Assembly (NCBI GenBank): GCA_002293275.1
Contig: DBCX01000050.1
Span: 1-8,465, forward strand
Length of the DNA stretch: 8,465 nucleotides
Direction: 5' to 3'
Source: Cyanobacteria bacterium UBA947
GTDB lineage: Bacteria; Cyanobacteriota; Vampirovibrionia; Gastranaerophilales; Gastranaerophilaceae
Both the position numbers and the translations under genes were made by a program. This document shows positions 5,668 through 8,465 of this stretch, piece by piece (within the stretch, counting starts at the first letter, position 1; each line of letters begins with the position of its first letter). The notes under the pieces were generated by a model. It did not search any database, was not told the origin of the DNA, and was given only the letters and a program-made list of their open reading frames with translations.

Positions 5668-5977
5668 AATCACAAACCGATAAAATGCCGCCGTCTTGAT
5701 GTAAATTAATCCGTCTCGGATTTATTTCGTCAATGATATTCCACTTCCAATCCTTTTTCCAGCGTTTAATTTTCTTTTCTCTCAATATTGCTTCTTCAAT
5801 ATCATTATGAAGTTCATAATACATAAGTTGCTTTACATTATATTGTTTTGTAAACCCCTCAACCAAACCATTAGCATGTCCATACATCCTTTTTTCTAAA
5901 TCGGATGTTACTCCGGTATAAAATACATTGTGATTTTTATTGGTTAATATATAAACGTAATATTGCTTTTCTTGCAT
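5666..5977 (-). CDS. GIY-YIG nuclease family protein (UvrC-like single domain, COG2827 type)
   Basis: The 103-aa stand-alone GIY-YIG domain is predicted to cut DNA with one divalent metal. The family pattern is complete: YVYILTN (7-13, the GIY strand), FYTGVTSDLEKRMYGH (19-34, the YIG element and catalytic Arg30), then YYELHNDIEEAILREKKIKRWKK with the catalytic Glu in EEAI (61-64), and a closing NPRRINL. In relatives I recall this end usually reads NPxWxDL, so the Trp is replaced. The frame stays open to an ATG at 6031, but those 18 residues are encoded partly by the palindrome and precede the domain. I chose the ATG at 5977, which starts just before the fold. A TATATT lies 7 nt upstream of that ATG and no ribosome binding site is seen, so the message may be nearly leaderless. 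The gene is clearly more AT-rich than its neighbours, which fits transfer. Confidence 0.88.
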   Translation of the reverse strand: MQEKQYYVYILTNKNHNVFYTGVTSDLEKRMYGHANGLVEGFTKQYNVKQLMYYELHNDIEEAILREKKIKRWKKDWKWNIIDEINPRRINLHQDGGILSVCD

Positions 5978-6002
5978 GTTTTTTAATATAGCATAATCAT
6001 CC

Positions 6003-6032
6003 GAGACCCCGCAACAAGTGCGGGGTGACATG
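6003..6032 (-). repeat. Right palindromic inverted repeat of the GIY-YIG cassette
   Basis: It is the exact reverse complement of 5638-5667, with the same internal hairpin. It lies 34 nt after the stop codon of the 6067-6609 gene and upstream of the nuclease gene. It may supply part of the nuclease promoter region (TTGCGG at 6009-6014, 18 bp from TATATT), but that -35 match is weak. Confidence 0.9.
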
Positions 6033-6039
6033 AATAAAT

Positions 6040-6070
6040 GGCAAATGTGTTACGAAAAGTGTAAGTTTAT
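6040..6070 (+). repeat. 31-bp direct repeat, right copy
   Basis: This is the partner of 5606-5636. It covers the TAA stop codon (6067-6069) and the 3' flank of the 6067-6609 gene. If the two copies arose by target duplication, this is probably the original site, since it is joined to an intact gene end. A 23-31 bp duplication is longer than most DDE transposons make. Confidence 0.85.
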
Positions 6071-6609
6071 GCGATCGCAGCGGTTTTTTCAGCGCGTTTT
6101 TGTTTAATGTGTTTATGCAAGAAATACACACCTATGCCAACTACTGCGCCTACCGCGGTTAAAATACCGCCCGCTTTTAACATCTGTTTTGATGCGGCCA
6201 AATCTCTTGCACGCCGGGCAATTGCACTGTTAATCAGCCTATCTCTCTCGAGTCTTATCCCGGATACAGTTTTGGCAGCATTTTTTCTCATTTCCACAGC
6301 ACCTGCCTGCCCTCTTCTGGGTCTATAGTCTCTAAAAATCCTTTTTGCATCCCTATTCCATGTGTTACGTATATTTTCAAGTCTACTCAAAAATTCGTCG
6401 GCGCCAGCTTTATATGCATTTTTCATCCGTAATCCTTCTACAAGAGGCCCACCACCAATTGTAACCGCACCGACAGTACCTGCTACAACCGCACCACCGG
6501 CAGTTGGAGGTTTTACTTTTTTTGCTTTTTTGACGGGAGCCTCGTTTGGCTGGGCTACCATATAATAAGAAGGCAATGTTGCTCCTACCGCATTTACTGG
6601 CATAATCAT
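6067..6609 (-). CDS. Unrecognised basic membrane protein with two hydrophobic segments
   Basis: The 180-aa protein has a short polar N-terminus and a KKAKKVK cluster (27-33). A Gly/Ala-rich hydrophobic stretch (37-58) is followed by a long, strongly basic helical middle (65-142, rich in Arg, with ERDRLIN and ARRARD). A second membrane segment (146-164, ILTAVGAVVGIGVYFL) leads to a basic tail. No catalytic motif is recognised. The start is ambiguous: ATG at 6609 and ATG at 6603 are in frame, and AAAGG is spaced better for 6603. Starting there, the protein begins MPVNAVG, close to MTVPAIN of the 215-1396 product. Both genes carry the same 82-bp promoter cassette and similar leaders. The stop codon lies inside the right direct repeat of the GIY-YIG cassette, with no sign that the C-terminus was truncated. 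Function unknown. Confidence 0.78.
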   Translation of the reverse strand: MIMPVNAVGATLPSYYMVAQPNEAPVKKAKKVKPPTAGGAVVAGTVGAVTIGGGPLVEGLRMKNAYKAGADEFLSRLENIRNTWNRDAKRIFRDYRPRRGQAGAVEMRKNAAKTVSGIRLERDRLINSAIARRARDLAASKQMLKAGGILTAVGAVVGIGVYFLHKHIKQKRAEKTAAIA

Positions 6610-6676
6610 ACACCTTTCACACTACTAACTACCTCTATATAAAAACATAAAAACCTGAAATATTGACAGGACGCGA

Positions 6677-6701
6677 TCATATCATATCATATCATATCAT
6701 A
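6677..6701. repeat. Pentanucleotide tandem array, 5 x TCATA (copy 2)
   Basis: Five perfect units are followed by TCGGGG. The array is placed at the predicted transcript start of the 6067-6609 gene, exactly as in copy 1. The unit count equals that of copy 1, which fits recent duplication, gene conversion or a length constraint as well as it fits a slipping tract caught at the same length. Confidence 0.9.
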
Positions 6702-6707
6702 TCGGGG

Positions 6708-6735
6708 ATTATGACAGGGTTTGCGCCTGTTTGAA
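6708..6735 (-). promoter_or_regulatory. Predicted promoter with dyad operator in its spacer (copy 2)
   Basis: Minus strand: -35 TTCAAA (6730-6735), 16-bp spacer, TGT-CATAAT extended -10 (6708-6713), and the dyad ACAGG-N7-CCTGT at 6714-6730. The dyad arms and both hexamers are identical to copy 1, while the loop differs by one base, as expected if the arms are what a protein reads. Confidence 0.55.
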
Positions 6736-6753
6736 ATTCATATTTACAATTTG

Positions 6754-8013
6754 TTACACATCCCAGCTGTTTAAATATTCGCGCTGCGCCTGCGTGAGCG
6801 TGTCAATTTCAATCCCCATGGATTTTAACTTCAACGCGGCGATTTCCTCGTCAACTTCTGCCGGCAGTGTGTAAAGTCTGTTCTCTAATTTGCCGCGATT
6901 TTTTACGAGGAACTCCATCCCCAGCGCCTGGTTAGCAAAACTCATATCCATAACGCTTGCCGGGTGGCCTTCCGCCGCAACAAGGTTGACCAAACGGCCT
7001 TCTGCCAGCACATAAACCGACTTGCCGCTTTTAAGTTTATATTCTTCCAGGCTCGGACGGATTTGTTTTATCTCTGTCGTGTGCGCGCGCAAACCGCCCA
7101 CATTAACCTCCCAGTCAAAGTGTCCGGCGTTTGCAACAAACACACCGTCTTTCATCTCTAACAAATGCGCAACATCCACAACGTGCTTGTTCCCTGTCAC
7201 AGCAAGGAAAATATCGCCCTCCTTTGCGGCCTGTGCAATCGGCATCACGCGGTAACCCTCCATCGCCGCCTCAAGCGCCTTGAGCGGGTCGATTTCGCAC
7301 ACGATTACGTTTGCGCCAAGCGCTTTTGCACGCATCGCGCAGCCCTTGCCGCACCACCCGTAACCTGAAATCACAACCGTTTTGCCCGCAATCAAAATAT
7401 TTGCCGCGCGCAAAATTCCGTCCATTGAGCTTTGGCCCGTACCGTAACGGTTGTCGTAAAGGTGTTTGGTCATGCTGGAATTCACGCCGACCGCCGGAAA
7501 CATAAGCGTGCCCTCTTTTTCCATCGCAGCCAACCGTGTAATCCCCGTGGTTGTTTCCTCAGTTGACCCGATGACTTTTTTCGCCGCCTGCGGAAACTGT
7601 GCGTGCAGCATTGAAACGATATCGCATCCGTCGTCAATAATAATATCCGGCTCGTGTTTAAGCGCCTCTTGAACGTGCGCCTTATATTGCTCAACGCTTT
7701 CGCCCGCAAAGCCGAAAACAGGTATCCCGTAATGTTTTACAAGTGCCGCCGCAACATCATCTTGCGTTGAAAGCGGGTTTGACGCAACAAGAATCCCGTT
7801 GGCCCCGCCGGCTTTCATCACAACGCACAGCGCCGCAGTTTCTTTCGTCACGTGAACGCATGCCGACAATTTCAAGCCCTTGAACGGCTGCTCTTTAATA
7901 AATCGCTCTTGAATCCGTTTCAAAACAGGCATATCTTTAAACGCCCACTCTATCTGGTTTTTGCCCTGGTCGGCAAGGTTAATATCTTTAATATCGCAGT
8001 TCATCATAATCAT
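6754..8013 (-). CDS. ahcY: Adenosylhomocysteinase (S-adenosyl-L-homocysteine hydrolase)
   Basis: The 419-aa NAD-dependent cytosolic enzyme splits S-adenosylhomocysteine into adenosine and homocysteine and so relieves product inhibition of methyltransferases. It is the short class shared by Cyanobacteria, archaea and Thermotoga. Visible features: CDIKDINLADQGKNQIEWA near the start, ACVHVT (His54), DDGCD (Asp131), STEETTTG (Glu152), TKHLYDNRYGTGQSSMDG with catalytic Lys183, Asp187 and Asn188, the Rossmann loop GYGWCGKG (217-224), GHFDWE, and the C-terminal LTQAQREYLNSW. The usual V-N-D before the catalytic Lys reads V-N-S here (Ser179). I chose the ATG at 8013, which has AAAGGAG 7 nt upstream. 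The frame extends to 8049, but that stretch contains the -10 element. The gene appears monocistronic; its stop codon lies within the 82-bp cassette. No SAM or SAH riboswitch fits in the short leader. Confidence 0.97.
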   Translation of the reverse strand: MIMMNCDIKDINLADQGKNQIEWAFKDMPVLKRIQERFIKEQPFKGLKLSACVHVTKETAALCVVMKAGGANGILVASNPLSTQDDVAAALVKHYGIPVFGFAGESVEQYKAHVQEALKHEPDIIIDDGCDIVSMLHAQFPQAAKKVIGSTEETTTGITRLAAMEKEGTLMFPAVGVNSSMTKHLYDNRYGTGQSSMDGILRAANILIAGKTVVISGYGWCGKGCAMRAKALGANVIVCEIDPLKALEAAMEGYRVMPIAQAAKEGDIFLAVTGNKHVVDVAHLLEMKDGVFVANAGHFDWEVNVGGLRAHTTEIKQIRPSLEEYKLKSGKSVYVLAEGRLVNLVAAEGHPASVMDMSFANQALGMEFLVKNRGKLENRLYTLPAEVDEEIAALKLKSMGIEIDTLTQAQREYLNSWDV

Positions 8014-8034
8014 CTCAAGTCTCCTTTTTCCATG

Positions 8035-8040
8035 ATTATA
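8035..8040 (-). promoter_or_regulatory. -10 element of adenosylhomocysteinase gene
   Basis: A perfect TATAAT on the minus strand lies 21 bp before the chosen ATG at 8013. The -35 region is poor. The predicted start near 8028 gives a leader of about 15 nt holding the AAAGGAG site, and it rules out translation from the upstream in-frame ATG at 8049 in this transcript. Confidence 0.55.
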
Positions 8041-8077
8041 TTTTAGCACAAAAATAGAATTTGAATAACTTTACAGA

Positions 8078-8465
8078 CTATTTAGTAACGCATCTCGCGC
8101 CAATGCCACTAGCGCTACGGTTATTATCGGAACCGGTTACACGACCGCCCGGGTCATCGCTGCGGCTGGGGCGAACCAACATCACCACTCCGGCCTGATC
8201 AGAACGCAGAGTGCTTGTATAGTATTGACGTGTAATCGCATGAGCTTTTAACCACTGCTCCATAATATAAGGTTCGGTGGTTGACTTGCTTGTCGAAGCG
8301 GTACTGGCACATGTTATCTTGACGCCTGAAGGATTAGTGGAACTCGTTCTGCCCGCTTCAAAAAAACCGCACCCCGTGTTTATCGGGCTCGTCGGCAGTC
8401 TCAATTTTAAATCTTCACACTTTTGCATCGCGCCCGCCCAGTAATCGTTCGCACAAGTCGCCGTC
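8078..8465 (-). CDS. C-terminal part of a Cys-rich exported, possibly pilin-like, protein (cut by window edge)
   Basis: The frame is open from the right edge to a TAG at 8078-8080, giving at least 128 residues, so the true start lies outside the window. The first visible residues read TATCANDYWAGAMQKCEDLK and lead into LRLPTSPINTGCGFFEAGR. Cysteines recur at intervals (CAND, QKCED, TGCGF, ITCAST, ARCVTK), as in disulfide-bonded extracytoplasmic domains. The C-A-x-D-Y-W-A-G-A ... L-P-T pattern recalls the C-terminal part of prepilin-type proteins in Melainabacteria and Elusimicrobia, but this is memory of style and not a firm match; the diagnostic N-terminal prepilin helix is not visible. The internal ATG at 8428 is an unlikely start because coding-like sequence continues upstream of it. 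The 3' end lies 37 bp before the adenosylhomocysteinase -10, and no terminator hairpin is evident. Confidence 0.6.
   Translation of the reverse strand, partial: TATCANDYWAGAMQKCEDLKLRLPTSPINTGCGFFEAGRTSSTNPSGVKITCASTASTSKSTTEPYIMEQWLKAHAITRQYYTSTLRSDQAGVVMLVRPSRSDDPGGRVTGSDNNRSASGIGARCVTK

Larger units (their letters stand above)
5606..6070. mobile_element. Candidate GIY-YIG mobile cassette (direct repeat - palindrome - nuclease - palindrome - direct repeat)
   Basis: A 465-bp unit has nested symmetry: outer 31-bp direct repeats, inner 30-bp perfect inverted repeats, and one AT-rich nuclease gene filling the space between. No transposase is present. The arrangement recalls REP-sequence/RAYT units, with a GIY-YIG enzyme in place of the tyrosine transposase. 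The palindromes meet the gene closely: the stop codon overlaps the left one, and an upstream in-frame ATG lies inside the right one. Mobility is inference from architecture. Confidence 0.5.
6677..6758 (-). repeat. 82-bp promoter/leader cassette, copy 2
   Basis: Same element as 1474-1555, differing at 6703, 6707 and 6725. Its upstream end overlaps the last 5 bases of the adenosylhomocysteinase gene, including the TAA stop (6754-6756), and its array ends 67 bp before the 6609 start codon. Such a tight join suggests the cassette was placed here by duplication or recombination, or that the end of the metabolic gene was trimmed to it. Confidence 0.9.

Noticed and set aside
5978..6031. Start of the GIY-YIG protein at the ATG at 6031
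   Set aside because: The extra 18 residues (MSPRTCCGVSDDYAILKN) derive largely from the palindrome, and no ribosome binding site precedes them. The fold begins right after the ATG at 5977.
5606..6070. The cassette as a standard insertion sequence
   Set aside because: No DDE or tyrosine/serine transposase is encoded, the inverted repeats are themselves hairpins, and the direct repeats are longer than usual target duplications.
7482..7709. Overlapping minus-strand frame inside adenosylhomocysteinase
   Set aside because: It is an Arg-rich shifted frame fully within a well-conserved gene; no start signal.
8014..8049. Adenosylhomocysteinase start at the ATG at 8049
   Set aside because: The TATAAT at 8035-8040 and the AAAGGAG site lie inside this extension, and homologs I recall begin near the MNCDIKDI block.
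8014..8077. SAM or SAH riboswitch upstream of adenosylhomocysteinase
   Set aside because: The predicted leader is about 15 nt and the region holds no multi-helix fold or conserved riboswitch words.

Overview
The window looks like chromosome from an uncultured, probably anaerobic bacterium. The adenosylhomocysteinase reads most like the short cyanobacterial/archaeal class. A 2-hydroxyacyl-CoA dehydratase-type activase, a divergent membrane pyrophosphatase and a pilin-like fragment sit nearby. Together these fit a non-photosynthetic relative of Cyanobacteria (Melainabacteria/Vampirovibrionia, Gastranaerophilales-like). That placement comes from remembered family resemblance only and is weak; Elusimicrobia-like lineages are not excluded. 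All genes but one lie on the minus strand.

Layout from left to right: (1-140) the 5' end of an unrecognised gene, possibly leaderless. (164-194) A strong terminator. (215-1396) An unrecognised single-pass membrane protein with Gly/Asp-rich beta-type repeats. (1474-1555) The first copy of an 82-bp promoter/leader cassette carrying five TCATA units. (1590-2801) A two-gene unit: a 62-aa unknown protein followed by an acyl-CoA dehydratase activase with an extra Cys-rich tail. (2802-2892) A divergent promoter region with direct repeats. (2893-3108) A small XRE-type regulator, the only plus-strand gene. (3113-3140) A terminator shared by convergent genes. (3154-5550) A K+-independent-type proton-pumping pyrophosphatase. 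(5606-6070) A compact AT-rich cassette: a GIY-YIG nuclease gene between 30-bp perfect inverted palindromic repeats, enclosed in turn by 31-bp direct repeats. (6067-6609) A second unrecognised membrane protein. (6677-6758) The second copy of the 82-bp cassette. (6754-8013) Adenosylhomocysteinase. (8078-8465) The C-terminal part of a Cys-rich, possibly pilin-like, exported protein.

Two structures stand out. First, the same promoter cassette (79 of 82 positions identical) drives two otherwise different membrane-protein genes 5.2 kb apart. It has an extended -10, a dyad filling the -35/-10 spacer, and a pentanucleotide array at the predicted transcript start. The two leaders and the first residues of the two proteins also resemble each other, which suggests a regulon of surface or envelope proteins. 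Second, the GIY-YIG cassette has the architecture of a minimal mobile unit. One of its flanking direct repeats covers the stop codon of the 6067-6609 gene and the other reaches into the pyrophosphatase promoter.

The metabolic genes (adenosylhomocysteinase, pyrophosphatase, activase) are housekeeping or energy functions and show no evident pathway link to each other. No rRNA, tRNA, CRISPR array, phage gene or recognised DDE-type insertion sequence was seen.
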